Shown: positions 8,613 to 18,159, counted from the first letter of the stretch. The stretch is DNA of 58,771 nt from Halomonas sp. (GCF_020832045.1 NZ_JAFIFK010000079.1:1-58771), one strand, 5' to 3'. The notes: generated from the sequence alone by a model not told the origin. Made by a program: numbers and translations.

Positions 8613-9537
8613 GTCGGCGCCCCCTCAGCTCGGAGTAGAGATAGGGAATCAGGATCGCCAGCACGCCGCCCAGCATCAGCATGGCGCTGGCCGAGCCAAG
8701 CCCGATCTGCGCCCGGGTGAAGGCGTGGGCGTACATGAAGGTGGCCGGCAGGTCGGAGGCGTAGCCGGGCCCGCCGCCGGTGAGCGCCACTACCAGGTCG
8801 AAGCTCTTGATGGCGATGTGCGAGAGGATCATCACCGCGCTGAACACCACCGGACGCAGGCAGGGAATCACCACCCTCCAGTAGATTCGCGGCAGGCTGG
8901 CGCCGTCGAGCTGAGCGGCCTTGAGAATGCTGTCGTCGATGCCGCGCAACCCGGCGAGAAACAGCGCCATGACGAAACCGGAAGCCTGCCACACCGCGGC
9001 GATCACCAAGGTGTAGACGGCCATGTCGGGATTCACCAGCCAGTCGAAGCGGAAGTTTTCGAAGCCCCAGCTACGCACCATGGCCTGTATGCCCAGGCCC
9101 GGGTTGAGCAGCCACTTCCACACCACGCCGGTGACGATGAACGACAGCGCCATGGGATAGAGATAAATGGTGCGCAGCGCGCCCTCCTGGCGGATGCGCT
9201 GGTCCAACAGGATGGCGAGCACGAGTCCCAGGGCCAGGCAGATCGCCACGAACAGGCCACCGAATACCACCAGATTGGTCGACGCCACCCACCAGCGGTC
9301 GTTGGCCATCAAGCGTGCGTATTGGGCGAAGCCGACAAACTCGTAGCTGGGCAGCATGCGAGAGTTGGTCAGCGAGAGAATGAAGGTCCACAGCATGAAG
9401 CCGTAAACGAAGAACAGCGAAATGGCGACCGACGGAGCCAGCACCAGCTTGGGCAGGCAAGCCTGCAGCATACCGGCATGGCTGCGCCGGGCACCGGCGC
9501 CTACCGCCGGCTGCACCACTGAATTCGAGAGAGACAT
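8605..9537 (-). CDS. gtsB: Sugar ABC transporter permease (MalF/GtsB type)
   Basis: A 310-residue permease with about six membrane helices and the EAA loop KAAQLDGASLPRIYWRVVIP. The start at 9537 (MSLSNSVVQ) is preferred over an upstream ATG at 9570 because an AGGA site lies 8 bases before it. It pairs with the MalG-like permease encoded immediately downstream with an 8-base overlap. It lies 77 bases after the binding-protein gene. Confidence 0.87.
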   Translation of the reverse strand: MSLSNSVVQPAVGAGARRSHAGMLQACLPKLVLAPSVAISLFFVYGFMLWTFILSLTNSRMLPSYEFVGFAQYARLMANDRWWVASTNLVVFGGLFVAICLALGLVLAILLDQRIRQEGALRTIYLYPMALSFIVTGVVWKWLLNPGLGIQAMVRSWGFENFRFDWLVNPDMAVYTLVIAAVWQASGFVMALFLAGLRGIDDSILKAAQLDGASLPRIYWRVVIPCLRPVVFSAVMILSHIAIKSFDLVVALTGGGPGYASDLPATFMYAHAFTRAQIGLGSASAMLMLGGVLAILIPYLYSELRGRRHG

Positions 9538-9614
9538 AGCGGAAGTCCTCGGACGTGAACGGCGTGCCACTGGGACGAACCTGTGGTCAGGCTCGCCCCA
9601 TCGTCAGGCTGCGA

Positions 9615-10886
9615 TCAGAGCGCGGCCTGGGCGGCATTCACCATGCGCCGGGCGGCTTCCTCGGCGGCCATGTCTCGCGAGTTGAAGTAGTTGGTCACCA
9701 CGTCGAAGATGGCGCCCTGGACGTCGGCGCGCACCGCCATGCCGTGGGCCATACTGGGCACCAGTCCGCCCTCGTCGGCGGTGCGCTGAAAGTCATTCAT
9801 GGACTGCTGGGCACACTGGTCGAACTCGCTCATATCGAGGTCGGGACGGGCCGGTATCGAGCCCTTGGCCAGGTTGAAGGCCTCCTGGAAGGTCGGCTCC
9901 AGCACCAGCCGCGCCAGGGCCTGCTGGGCGTCGCGCTCCTCGCCTTCGACGCGGAACATGGCCAGGCTATCGATGTTGAAGGTAAAGGCATCCTGGGTGC
10001 CCGGCGCTGCGGCGCACAGGTAGTCCTCGCCGGCGGTGAGCTCGGCGGCGGTGAATTCCCCCTTGGCCCAGTCGCCCATCAGCTGCATGCCGGCATCACC
10101 GTTGATCACCATGGAGGTGGCGATATTCCAGTCGCGGCCGGACATGTCGTCGTCCATCAATCCGCGCAGGCGCTTGAAGGTTTCCAGCGCCTCGATCATC
10201 TGCTCGCTGCCCAGGGCGTCTTCATCGAGTTCGACCAAGGCACGCTGATAGAACTCGGTACCACCGCTGGCCAGCAGCACGCTCTCGAACACGGTGGCGT
10301 CCTGCCACGCCTGACCGCCGTGGGCCAGCGGAATGAAGCCCGCCTCGCGAATTGCCTCGCCGACCTCGAACAGCTCATCGAGGGTGGTGGGCAGCTCTAC
10401 ACCGGCCGCCTCGAGCACCTCGGGATTGGCCCACAGCCAGTTGACCCGATGCACGTTGACCGGCACCGCCACGTAGTGGCCATCGTGACGCATGATCTCT
10501 GCCACCGTCGGCGGCAACAGTTCATCCCAGCCTTCGGCCTCGGCCACCTCGTCGAGCTCCCCTAGCAGGCCAAGCTCGCCCCACTCCTGGATCTCCGGGC
10601 CCTTGATCTGTGCCGCCGACGGCGGGTTGCCCGACATGGCACGGGACTTGAGTACCGTCATGGCGGTTTCCCCACCGCCACCGGCCACGGCGAAATCTTC
10701 CCAACCGTAGCCTTCGGCTTCCATCAGGTCCTTGAGCTCATTGGCGGCGCGGGCTTCACCGCCGGAAGTCCACCAGTGCAGCACTTCCACCTCGGCGGCC
10801 TGAGCGCTGCTGAACGCAAGCGAAGCCGCCGCGGCACTCGCTATGGCAAGAGACGTCTTGGTGAACGGGCTCGTGAAAGAGGTCAT
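9615..10886 (-). CDS. gtsA: Periplasmic glucose-type sugar-binding protein (GtsA-like)
   Basis: A 423-residue solute-binding protein with a Sec signal peptide ending in SLAFSSAQA before AEVEVLHWW. The mature N terminus ([18 protein letters not shown]) and the following [18 protein letters not shown] and [17 protein letters not shown] blocks closely follow the glucose-binding GtsA proteins of Pseudomonas. The start is 10886 rather than the ATG at 10892: the GGAG ribosome site is 7 bases from the former but only 1 base from the latter. It is first in the gts operon, as usual for the highly expressed binding component. Confidence 0.88.
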   Translation of the reverse strand: MTSFTSPFTKTSLAIASAAAASLAFSSAQAAEVEVLHWWTSGGEARAANELKDLMEAEGYGWEDFAVAGGGGETAMTVLKSRAMSGNPPSAAQIKGPEIQEWGELGLLGELDEVAEAEGWDELLPPTVAEIMRHDGHYVAVPVNVHRVNWLWANPEVLEAAGVELPTTLDELFEVGEAIREAGFIPLAHGGQAWQDATVFESVLLASGGTEFYQRALVELDEDALGSEQMIEALETFKRLRGLMDDDMSGRDWNIATSMVINGDAGMQLMGDWAKGEFTAAELTAGEDYLCAAAPGTQDAFTFNIDSLAMFRVEGEERDAQQALARLVLEPTFQEAFNLAKGSIPARPDLDMSEFDQCAQQSMNDFQRTADEGGLVPSMAHGMAVRADVQGAIFDVVTNYFNSRDMAAEEAARRMVNAAQAAL

Positions 10887-10998
10887 TGGCATGCTCCTGC
10901 TGTTGTTATTGAGACCGGCCGTAACCGGTGTATCAGTAACGTTAACCGAGAGCAGCCAGGCATGGGGTTACCTAGTCCTGCAAAGCATTGCGACACTA

Positions 10999-12489
10999 TT
11001 ACAACGGCGTAACATCTCGCGATCGCGGCAGCATCAGGATGACTTCGAGCCCGCCCTGGGGATGGTTGGCAAGCGTTATGTCGCCGCCCATGGCACGGGC
11101 GATATGCCGAGCGATACCCAACCCGAGGCCGCTGCCTCCCGTGTTACGGCTGCGTGAGGGTTCCAGGCGCACGAAGGGGGCAAAGACCCGCTCGCGCTGG
11201 GCTTCGGGAATACCGGGACCATGGTCGCGGATGACGACCGACAGCCGCCGCGGCGAGTCGATCAGCGTCACCTCGGCGAGCCGGCCGTAGAAGACGGCAT
11301 TCTCCAGCAGATTTGCCAGGCAACGTTTGAATGCCATGGGCTTTACCGAAAGCGCCCCGGCACTTCCCGAAACGCTGACCTGCCCTCCCTGCAAGGCAAG
11401 CTCATGGGCCAACTCCTGCAACACCTCATGAGGAGCAATATTCTCGACCGCCTCATGCAGGTCGAAGCCCTTCACCGATGCCAGCGCCCCCTTGACCAGC
11501 AGATCGAGCTCATCCAGCGAGGCACAGAAACGCTCGCGCTGCAGCGGATCGTCGAGCATCTCGGCACGCAGGCGCATCCGCGTGATAGGCGTCTTCAGAT
11601 CATGAGAGATTGCCGAGAACAGGCGCTCACGTTCATCGACCTGTTCGCGAATGCGCTCCTGCATGCGGTTGAACGCCATTGCCGTGGCCGCTACCTCGCG
11701 TGGCCCACTCTCACGCAGCGGCGGCGCATCGAGATCGTCGCCGAGCTGGCGCGCGGCGCGTGACAACCGGGCCAGCGGCCGGGTCACGCTGCGAATGCCG
11801 AGTAGCGCCAGACCGATCACCGTAAGCAGGACCATCAGGCTCGCCAGCAGCCGCTCGCCGGATAACCAGCCATATTCGTTGAACAGGTCGGGCACCGGCA
11901 GCAGTGTGGCCACGTAGAGCCAGGTGTCGGCACCGAGCTCCATCTGCACCACCAGGATCGGCGGCGACAGCGGTTCCATCAGCAGACTGTGCTGGCCCCA
12001 GCGCGGCGGCAGGTCGTGCAACAATACTTCATTGTTGTAGACGCGCAGGGTCTCGGCCCGGGAGAACTCCACCAGCACATCGTCGATGTTAAGTTCGGAG
12101 GTTAGGATCTCGCGGAAATTGTTGACCACCAGCGTCTTTTCCGGCCCCGAGCCGATATCCTCGACCGGAATGCGCCGCTCGTTGACGCTGACGAAGAAGC
12201 GTGTGCCACCCATGTTGCGCAACTGATCGAGCACGATGTGGCGATACTCGAAGGGCAGCGAGCGGAAGAAACGCATGGTCGAGGCCACGCTGTAGGCAAC
12301 GTTTCGCGACAGCTCGTCGAGCTGCTCGAGCTGGCTGGAGCGCACCTGGGAGGTCCATACGACATAGCTGGCCAGCTGGGCGGACAACACGCCGACGAGC
12401 ATGATCAGCACGAAGCGCCCGCGCAGGGTACGCGGCAGAAAGCGCGCCAAACGCCGCTGCCAGCGACGACGGTAGCTTTTGTCGCTCAC
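10999..12489 (-). CDS. Sensor histidine kinase (GtrS-like)
   Basis: A 496-residue membrane kinase. Two membrane segments (about residues 24-44 and 213-233) bracket a periplasmic sensor region of about 170 residues. A HAMP linker follows (232-285), then the H-box FSAISHDLKTP with phospho-acceptor His296, an N-box NLLENAVFYG, and G-boxes DHGPGIPEAQ and GGSGLGLGIARHI. Its start overlaps the response-regulator stop by 4 bases. Position directly upstream of the gts glucose operon matches the GltR-GtrS pair that controls glucose uptake in Pseudomonas; the actual ligand is not readable. Confidence 0.85.
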   Translation of the reverse strand: MSDKSYRRRWQRRLARFLPRTLRGRFVLIMLVGVLSAQLASYVVWTSQVRSSQLEQLDELSRNVAYSVASTMRFFRSLPFEYRHIVLDQLRNMGGTRFFVSVNERRIPVEDIGSGPEKTLVVNNFREILTSELNIDDVLVEFSRAETLRVYNNEVLLHDLPPRWGQHSLLMEPLSPPILVVQMELGADTWLYVATLLPVPDLFNEYGWLSGERLLASLMVLLTVIGLALLGIRSVTRPLARLSRAARQLGDDLDAPPLRESGPREVAATAMAFNRMQERIREQVDERERLFSAISHDLKTPITRMRLRAEMLDDPLQRERFCASLDELDLLVKGALASVKGFDLHEAVENIAPHEVLQELAHELALQGGQVSVSGSAGALSVKPMAFKRCLANLLENAVFYGRLAEVTLIDSPRRLSVVIRDHGPGIPEAQRERVFAPFVRLEPSRSRNTGGSGLGLGIARHIARAMGGDITLANHPQGGLEVILMLPRSRDVTPL

Positions 12490-13208
12490 GACAGCGCTGC
12501 GACCCGAGCGGTGAAGACGTAACCCGCTCCGCGTACGGTACGGATCATCTGATGATAGTGAGCATCCTCACCCAGCCGCTGACGCAGCCGACAGACGTGC
12601 ACATCGATGGAGCGATCCAGCGGTGGTGCCTGACGCCCGCGGGTCAGCTCATACAACGCCTCCCGCGACAGCACCTGCTCGGGGCGTTCGAGAAACACCT
12701 GGAGCAGCTGGAAGTCCGCCCCCGAAAGCGGCGTTCGCTCGTCACGCTCATCGATCAGTTCGCGTGTCATGCGGTCGAGGCGCCAGGCACCGAATGCCAC
12801 CAGCCGCGCCCGGGCAGGATCGGCGGGCGAACCGGCACGGGCGCGTCGCAGCACCGCCTTGATGCGCGCAAGCAGTTCCCGTGGATTGAACGGCTTGCCC
12901 AGATAGTCGTCGGCGCCCAGCTCAAGGCCGAGGATACGGTCGGTTTCGTCGGCACTGGCGGTGAGCATGATGATCGGCACGTCGCTGCCACGGCGGATGT
13001 CACGGCAGATGGTGAAACCATCGTCGCCGGGCAGCATGATGTCGACGATCAGCAGGTCGGGGCTTTCACTCGTCAACAGACGATGCAAGGCATCGGCATC
13101 CTCGGCGGCCAGGGCGCGGTAGCCGTGACGTCCCAGATAGTCGACCAGCAGTTCGCGGATCTCAGGGTCGTCGTCGACCACGATCAGTGTGGCGGGCGTT
13201 GTGGTCAT
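12486..13208 (-). CDS. OmpR-family response regulator (GltR-like)
   Basis: A 240-residue response regulator. The receiver domain has the acidic triad VVDDDPE and phospho-acceptor Asp56 in LLIVDIMLPGDDG; the C-terminal winged helix ends in IRTVRGAGYVF. The start at 13208 (MTTTPATLIVVDDD) is where the receiver fold begins; the frame stays open to 13298, and no strong ribosome site decides between them. It is the first gene of the kinase pair and is divergent from rnb. By synteny it is the likely regulator of the gts operon. Confidence 0.87.
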   Translation of the reverse strand: MTTTPATLIVVDDDPEIRELLVDYLGRHGYRALAAEDADALHRLLTSESPDLLIVDIMLPGDDGFTICRDIRRGSDVPIIMLTASADETDRILGLELGADDYLGKPFNPRELLARIKAVLRRARAGSPADPARARLVAFGAWRLDRMTRELIDERDERTPLSGADFQLLQVFLERPEQVLSREALYELTRGRQAPPLDRSIDVHVCRLRQRLGEDAHYHQMIRTVRGAGYVFTARVAALS

Positions 13209-13348
13209 CGTCGTCCGATGGCTGAGGCGCTGTCTCGGCAGCGTCCGGGATATTGTCGTTATGGGCTCGATGATGGGCAAGCTGGGGCGAGGCGGCAAGA
13301 GACCCTAGACCAACGTCGCACAATTTTCCGTGAGCGGCACGCCAGCGT

Positions 13349-13377
13349 TTGGCGCCGGCCCCCGGAATCCGTATAGT
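13349..13377 (+). promoter_or_regulatory. Sigma-70 promoter of rnb
   Basis: TTGGCG at 13349-13354 and TATAGT at 13372-13377 are separated by exactly 17 bases and lie about 30 bases upstream of the rnb start codon. The -10 matches five of six consensus bases and the -35 four of six. Confidence 0.6.
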
Positions 13378-13408
13378 GGCCCTCCTATCCCGCCACACGT
13401 TCGTGATC

Positions 13409-15349
13409 ATGCTGCAGAATAACCCGCTGCTCGCCCAGCTCAAGCAACAGATTCGTCAGACCACGCCCCGTGCCGAAGGCGTGATCAAGGCCACCGACAA
13501 GGGCTTTGGCTTCCTCGAGACCGATGACGGCCAATCCTACTTCGTGCCACCGCCGGCGATGAAGCTGGTGATGCACGGCGATCGCGTCCAGGCCGTTATT
13601 CACGAAAATGGCGACAAGACTTCCGTCGAGCCGGATGCGCTCCTCGAGGCGGGCTTGAATCGCTTCATCGCCCGGGTGCAAAAGCGCGAAGGTCGGCTGG
13701 CGGTGGTGCCCGACCACCCTTCGATCAAGAACGTGCTGAAGTCACGTATCAAGAACAGCCTCGACGAATCGAGCATCGGCGACGCCGACTGGGTCGTGGC
13801 GCGTCTGGTACGCCACCCGCTCAAGCCTGAAGATCGGGCTTTCTTCGCCCAGATCGATGAGCTGGTCGCCAAAGCCGACGATCCCGCCGTGCCATGGCGT
13901 GTCACCCTGGCCCGCCACGCCCTGGAGCAGGAGTGCCCCGAAGCCGGCAGCGACTGGTCCCAGCGCGATGAAGGCCTCGAGCGCGAAGACCTTACCGCCG
14001 AGCCCTTCTTTACCATCGATGGCGAAAAAACCCGCGACATGGACGATGCGCTGCGAATCGAACCGCGGGAGGAAGGCGGCTGGCGGCTGACGGTAGCCAT
14101 TGCCGACCCCACCGCCTATGTCGAAGAGGGCCATGCCGCCGACCTGGAAGCGCGCACGCGTGCCTTCACCGTCTACCTGCCGGGCCAGAACGTCACCATG
14201 CTGCCGGAGCAGCTGGCCGATGATCTGTGCTCGCTGCGCGAAGGCGAAGAGCGTCCGGTGCTGGCCTGTACGCTGAATGTGGAGGCCGATGGCAGCCTCG
14301 GCGACTACCGCTTCTTTTCCGCCACTATGCGTTCCAACGCCAGGCTGGTATATGACCGTATCTCCGATTGGCTGGAGGGTCAGGGCGATTGGGCCCCGGC
14401 CGAGGAGATCGCGGCCCAGCTTCGCGCCCTTCACGACATGACAGTAGCACGCAGTGCCTGGCGCGCTGAGCATGCACTGGTATTCAAGGATCGTCCCGAC
14501 TACGCCTTCGTGCTCGACCCAGCAGGCAACGTACTCGACGTGCGCGTCGAGGAGCGACGTATCGCCAACCGCATGATCGAGGAATCGATGATCGCGGCAA
14601 ACGCCTGCTGTGCCGATTACCTCGCCGAACACGTCGGACACGGCATCTTCAACGTGCACCGTGCCTTCGACCCGGAAAAGGCCGAGGCCGCACATGAGTT
14701 TCTTACCGCGCAGCAGGTAGAGGTCGAACTCGAGGCACTCTCCGAGCTGCCGCGCTACAAGGAACTCAAGCGCGCGCTGGAGAGCCGCGACGACGCTTGG
14801 CTCGATGCGCGCCTGCGCCGCTTCCAGGGCTTCACCAGCATGTCAGCCCGCCCCGGCCCGCATTTCGGCCTGGGCCTGTCCGCCTACGCCACCTGGACGT
14901 CACCGATCCGCAAGTACGGCGACATGGTCAATCACCGCCTGATCAAACGCGTTCTCAAGGGCGAACAGGCCCCCGCGGAAGCGACCCAGGCGCTGACCGA
15001 ACAGCTGACCGAGCGCCGCAAGCTCAACCGCATGGCCGAGCGCGACGTCAAGGACTGGCTCTACGTGCGCTACCTGACCCCCGCCGCCAAGGCCCAGGAA
15101 GCCTTCGAAGCGGAGATCTTCGGGATCAGCCGCGGCGGCATGCGCGTACGCCTCACCGCCAACGGCGCGACCGCCTTCGTACCGGCTCCGATGCTGCACA
15201 GCGACCGCGACAAGGTGGTCATCGACGACAAGGAGGGCCGTATCCAGGTCGAGGGCGAAGTGCGTTACAAACTCGGCGATGTGATACGCGTGGAGCTGAT
15301 CGAGGCGCGCGAGGAGACCCGCTCGCTGGTGGCGCGCCCTGCGGTGTGA
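13409..15349 (+). CDS. rnb: Exoribonuclease II
   Basis: A 646-residue RNase II, the 3'-to-5' processive exoribonuclease of mRNA turnover. The N terminus (MLQNNPLLAQLKQQI, then EGVIKATDKGFGFLE) begins the first cold-shock RNA-binding domain. The catalytic RNB domain carries the metal-binding aspartate cluster DGEKTRDMDDA, and an S1 domain closes the protein (from about residue 565). Length equals the E. coli enzyme (644). Starting at 13409 aligns with the family start although an upstream in-frame ATG exists at 13349. It has its own promoter and terminator. Confidence 0.95.
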   Translation: MLQNNPLLAQLKQQIRQTTPRAEGVIKATDKGFGFLETDDGQSYFVPPPAMKLVMHGDRVQAVIHENGDKTSVEPDALLEAGLNRFIARVQKREGRLAVVPDHPSIKNVLKSRIKNSLDESSIGDADWVVARLVRHPLKPEDRAFFAQIDELVAKADDPAVPWRVTLARHALEQECPEAGSDWSQRDEGLEREDLTAEPFFTIDGEKTRDMDDALRIEPREEGGWRLTVAIADPTAYVEEGHAADLEARTRAFTVYLPGQNVTMLPEQLADDLCSLREGEERPVLACTLNVEADGSLGDYRFFSATMRSNARLVYDRISDWLEGQGDWAPAEEIAAQLRALHDMTVARSAWRAEHALVFKDRPDYAFVLDPAGNVLDVRVEERRIANRMIEESMIAANACCADYLAEHVGHGIFNVHRAFDPEKAEAAHEFLTAQQVEVELEALSELPRYKELKRALESRDDAWLDARLRRFQGFTSMSARPGPHFGLGLSAYATWTSPIRKYGDMVNHRLIKRVLKGEQAPAEATQALTEQLTERRKLNRMAERDVKDWLYVRYLTPAAKAQEAFEAEIFGISRGGMRVRLTANGATAFVPAPMLHSDRDKVVIDDKEGRIQVEGEVRYKLGDVIRVELIEAREETRSLVARPAV

Positions 15350-15373
15350 GGCAACTCCATGTTGCAAGAGCAG

Positions 15374-15401
15374 ACGCCTCGACTCCGGTCGGGGCGTTTT
15401 T
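15374..15401 (+). terminator. Rho-independent terminator of rnb
   Basis: A 10-bp stem (ACGCCTCGAC / GTCGGGGCGT, one G-T wobble) with a four-base loop is followed by five T on the plus strand, 25 bases after the rnb stop codon. Confidence 0.85.
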
Positions 15402-15428
15402 GCTGATGGCTCACTTGGGTCTTTTACC

Positions 15429-16685
15429 TCAGAGCTTACTGCACCCAGCCTGATCCACGGGATTGGCCTGGTATTGAAAGAAACGCATCATCTCCTTGGT
15501 CGCATCGGGTCCCTTGGGATCCGTGTGCGAACCGCGAGGATCTCCACCCGACCAGGCGTGACCGGCAGTATGGATTACCCACTGCTCGAGGCGTGGATGC
15601 CCCTCCGCATCGTGATGGCGGGTGCACGTATAGGCATGGCCATTAGGTTCCTGCCCCCGCGCCACCGTTGTCTCGACTCCACCTTCAGGCCCGCTTGCCC
15701 CCTTTCCGGCCGCATACTGCGCGACAACGCGATCCGCATTGCTGGGATGCACGGTCGTGTCACGGTCGCCATGGAAGATGATGGCCGGCACCTGGGACGC
15801 CCACGCACTGCCTTGCTTCGAGCCACCGCCACCGAGGGGGCCCGTACCACCCTGCATCACTCCCAGGGCATCGGGAATACTCCGGGCAACACCGTGGGGA
15901 AGTCCGGAATGCACGCCTACCGCCGCATAGAGGTCGGGATAGGTCATTGCCAGTGTCGTTGCCATGGCACCACCGGCCGACAATCCTGCGACATAGACCC
16001 GGCTCGCATCGAGCCCGTACGCGTCGATTATCTGTCGGGTCATCCCAGCAAGAATTGATGGCTCCCCACCCTCGCGCTGCTGGTCTTCGGGTTTGAACCA
16101 GTTCCAGCACTTCGAGCTATTGGCGGTCATCGGCTGGGCAGGATAGAGCACGCAAAATAGCTGCTCTTCGGCCAGCCGGTTTATCCGGGTACCGGTTGCG
16201 AAGTCATCCGGGTTCTGGGTACAGCCATGGAGCATGACCACCAGCGGCAGTGCCTGGCCGTGATAGCCACTGGGCAAGTACAGCTTGTAATCGCGAGTGC
16301 CGGCTGCATTGGTAAAACTGCCGGCGGAAAAAGCGCCTGGCTCGGCCGCCTCGCAGGGTCGTGCCGGCTCGGGCTGAGCCATGGACTCACGCAGCTGGCG
16401 CCACGTGTCGCGCCATGCGGCAGACCGCCCAATATCTCCACCCGGATTTACCGTTGCGGTCGTCTTACGGGCTTGGCGAAACATCGACTCAGCAGATGAC
16501 GGCTGCCACGTCGATGCCTCTTCGTCTATGACCTGACAACTCCCCTCGAACGTATCACCAGCAACGTGGGGCTCACTTGGCATCGCCCCTTGCAGCACGG
16601 CCATGGCCTCGTTCAGCTTTCCATCACGGGTGAGTCGTGTCGCCTCTTCCATGCGTCGTGTCATCATCGCGTCGATCATCATCAA
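15429..16685 (-). CDS. PHB depolymerase-family esterase
   Basis: A 418-residue alpha/beta hydrolase of the poly(3-hydroxybutyrate) depolymerase/LpqC esterase family. The oxyanion block is VVMLHGCTQNPDDFA, the lipase box GLSAGG places the nucleophile at Ser236, an Asp in FHGDRDTTVHP (about 308-310) and His376 in HTAGHAWSGG complete the triad. No signal peptide is visible; the first 100 residues are a poorly conserved, partly helical extension, so the protein is probably cytoplasmic. It follows a ribbon-helix-helix regulator by 17 bases and shares its promoter. Polymer hydrolysis is a family inference; other short-chain esters are possible. Confidence 0.85.
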   Translation of the reverse strand: MMMIDAMMTRRMEEATRLTRDGKLNEAMAVLQGAMPSEPHVAGDTFEGSCQVIDEEASTWQPSSAESMFRQARKTTATVNPGGDIGRSAAWRDTWRQLRESMAQPEPARPCEAAEPGAFSAGSFTNAAGTRDYKLYLPSGYHGQALPLVVMLHGCTQNPDDFATGTRINRLAEEQLFCVLYPAQPMTANSSKCWNWFKPEDQQREGGEPSILAGMTRQIIDAYGLDASRVYVAGLSAGGAMATTLAMTYPDLYAAVGVHSGLPHGVARSIPDALGVMQGGTGPLGGGGSKQGSAWASQVPAIIFHGDRDTTVHPSNADRVVAQYAAGKGASGPEGGVETTVARGQEPNGHAYTCTRHHDAEGHPRLEQWVIHTAGHAWSGGDPRGSHTDPKGPDATKEMMRFFQYQANPVDQAGCSKL

Positions 16686-16702
16686 TATCCCTATCGTGTG
16701 AC

Positions 16703-17119
16703 TCAGTGAATTCTGTCCGCCAGGGCAGCCTTGACCGCCGCACTGGCATGTAGAGCGCCCAACACGACCACTGATTCGATGGTGGCACGGGCAAGCTCCG
16801 GCGTTACATCGTCAGCAATGCTGACCATTCCCAACACCTGAATCTGCAGCATCTCCCCTGCCGACTGCAGTGCTTCCAGATCCGTACGGCTGTAATGCTC
16901 AAGCCCCAGTACGAAGGCCTTACGGGTCACCGTTTCCCTGACCACCTCGGCGTGGCTTGCCAACTGGTTGCGAATTGCCGTGCGAATCAGATCTGTACGA
17001 TTGGAATAGAACCCCTCCTGTACCAGCAGATCGATCTGACCCAAGTCGACAACACCGAGGTTGATGGTGATTTTCTCGCTGGTGTCGCCGCTCTTGCGGC
17101 GAAGTTCATGCACGCTCAT
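16703..17119 (-). CDS. CopG/ribbon-helix-helix transcriptional regulator
   Basis: A 138-residue regulator. The N-terminal 60 residues show the ribbon-helix-helix pattern: a beta strand EKITINLGVVDLGQIDLLV, then a helix and the GFYSNRTDLIRTAIRNQL helix with the conserved N-R-T-D turn. The C-terminal 70 residues have no motif I recognise. It is the first gene of a two-gene unit with the PHB-depolymerase-type esterase. A near-consensus promoter and a perfect inverted repeat just downstream of the -10 suggest that it represses its own operon. Confidence 0.8.
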   Translation of the reverse strand: MSVHELRRKSGDTSEKITINLGVVDLGQIDLLVQEGFYSNRTDLIRTAIRNQLASHAEVVRETVTRKAFVLGLEHYSRTDLEALQSAGEMLQIQVLGMVSIADDVTPELARATIESVVVLGALHASAAVKAALADRIH

Positions 17120-17183
17120 GTGTTGCCTCGCTGGTTGTTGATGGCATCTCTTGGGCGCCTAACCATCCCAATGGAATCTATTT

Positions 17184-17201
17184 ACCATCCATACGGATGG
17201 T
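17184..17201. promoter_or_regulatory. Probable RHH operator (inverted repeat)
   Basis: ACCATCC at 17184-17190 and GGATGGT at 17195-17201 form a perfect 7-bp inverted repeat with a four-base centre. It lies directly downstream of the -10 of the RHH-regulator promoter, over the expected start site. A third ACCATCC half-site lies at 17162-17168. Two half-sites of this size and spacing suit a dimer of RHH dimers. Confidence 0.65.
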
Positions 17202-17229
17202 ATAATAGCCTCATCCGAGAGTGTGTCAA
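17202..17229 (-). promoter_or_regulatory. Sigma-70 promoter of RHH-esterase operon
   Basis: Read on the minus strand, a perfect TTGACA (17229-17224) is followed after 16 bases by TATTAT (17207-17202), one base off consensus. The RHH gene start is about 85 bases downstream. Confidence 0.75.
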
Positions 17230-17238
17230 CGTATAGGC

Positions 17239-17266
17239 AAAAAAAGACCCGCCTGATTGGCGGGTC
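17239..17266 (-). terminator. Rho-independent terminator after the DUF1989 gene
   Basis: A perfect 8-bp stem (GACCCGCC / GGCGGGTC) with a five-base loop is followed on the minus strand by seven T. It lies 24 bases beyond the stop of the DUF1989 gene and insulates it from the RHH promoter. Confidence 0.88.
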
Positions 17267-17289
17267 GTCACATCAATAGGGGCAGAGGC

Positions 17290-18159
17290 TCAGGATCCTC
17301 GTCGCCGCTTCTCGGCCGCCCAGTCGATGGCGGGCCCGGCAAGGCCGTGCCCACCGGCATAGGGTGAGGGCTCGGGCGGTGTCCAATGCTGCAGCAGCTC
17401 TTCATCCAGACGAAACACTTCCACGCCGATAGGATGGCAAGTCAGCAGCGGGTCGCCGGCATCGGGGCCCCATAGCTCTACCGAAAGATCGCCGCCAGGG
17501 CAGCAGGACAATGCACACAGCAGGTCGATCTCGGCAAAGAATTCGAGATAGTCGCCTTCCCGCGCCGGGCATGCCTTCATGAAATACTGATCGTCCTCGT
17601 TGAGCCCGGTGCACTGAAACACGTTGAGCACATCGTGTACGTCGAATTCGGTCAGGCCATGGGGCAGCACCGCACGGACCAGATTCGAATGGCAGTGGTG
17701 ATCGAAGTCCTCGCCAGTAAGCAACCGGTTGACGTAGGGGTCGCAACGGGTGCCCAGCAGGTCGTGGATACGCCCGCCCTGCTCATCGACACCGTAGCCG
17801 GCAAGGGTGTCGTCGATGATGGTCGCCATGGGACGCAGGTAGGGAAGCGTCGACCATAGCCGGTCGAAAGTGGAAACATGCGCACGCTGCAGTTGCCGGG
17901 TACGCGAGGCCCAGAAGCGCTCGCGGGGATTGTGCAGGCTCCATAGATTGAAGTCGCCAACCTGAGGCCCTTCCAGGGTGGAGAGGCGCACCACTTGCCC
18001 TGCAGGCACCTTCCAGGCCCGCCCCTCGCGAATCGGCACCACCAACGAATTGACGCTTTCGCGCGCGGCGGGGTCGGTCAGACGGGCGTAGAACGCCCTG
18101 TCGACATCAAGGACAGAGCCTCGAGTCGCCTGGTAAGCGGCGGGCACCTTGTTGTTCAT
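17290..18159 (-). CDS. DUF1989 / urea carboxylase-associated family protein
   Basis: A 289-residue protein of the DUF1989 family, often annotated as urea carboxylase-associated or aminomethyltransferase-like. Family signs are REGRAWKVPAGQVVRLSTLEG, PQVGDFNLWSL, the cysteine and histidine blocks GTRCDPYVNRLL and HHCHSNLVRAVLPHGL, NVFQCTGLNEDDQYFMKA, and LLCALSCCPGGDLS. The conserved cysteines and histidines suggest metal binding. No urea carboxylase or amidolyase genes are present here, so its substrate is open. It is monocistronic with its own terminator. Confidence 0.82.
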   Translation of the reverse strand: MNNKVPAAYQATRGSVLDVDRAFYARLTDPAARESVNSLVVPIREGRAWKVPAGQVVRLSTLEGPQVGDFNLWSLHNPRERFWASRTRQLQRAHVSTFDRLWSTLPYLRPMATIIDDTLAGYGVDEQGGRIHDLLGTRCDPYVNRLLTGEDFDHHCHSNLVRAVLPHGLTEFDVHDVLNVFQCTGLNEDDQYFMKACPAREGDYLEFFAEIDLLCALSCCPGGDLSVELWGPDAGDPLLTCHPIGVEVFRLDEELLQHWTPPEPSPYAGGHGLAGPAIDWAAEKRRRGS

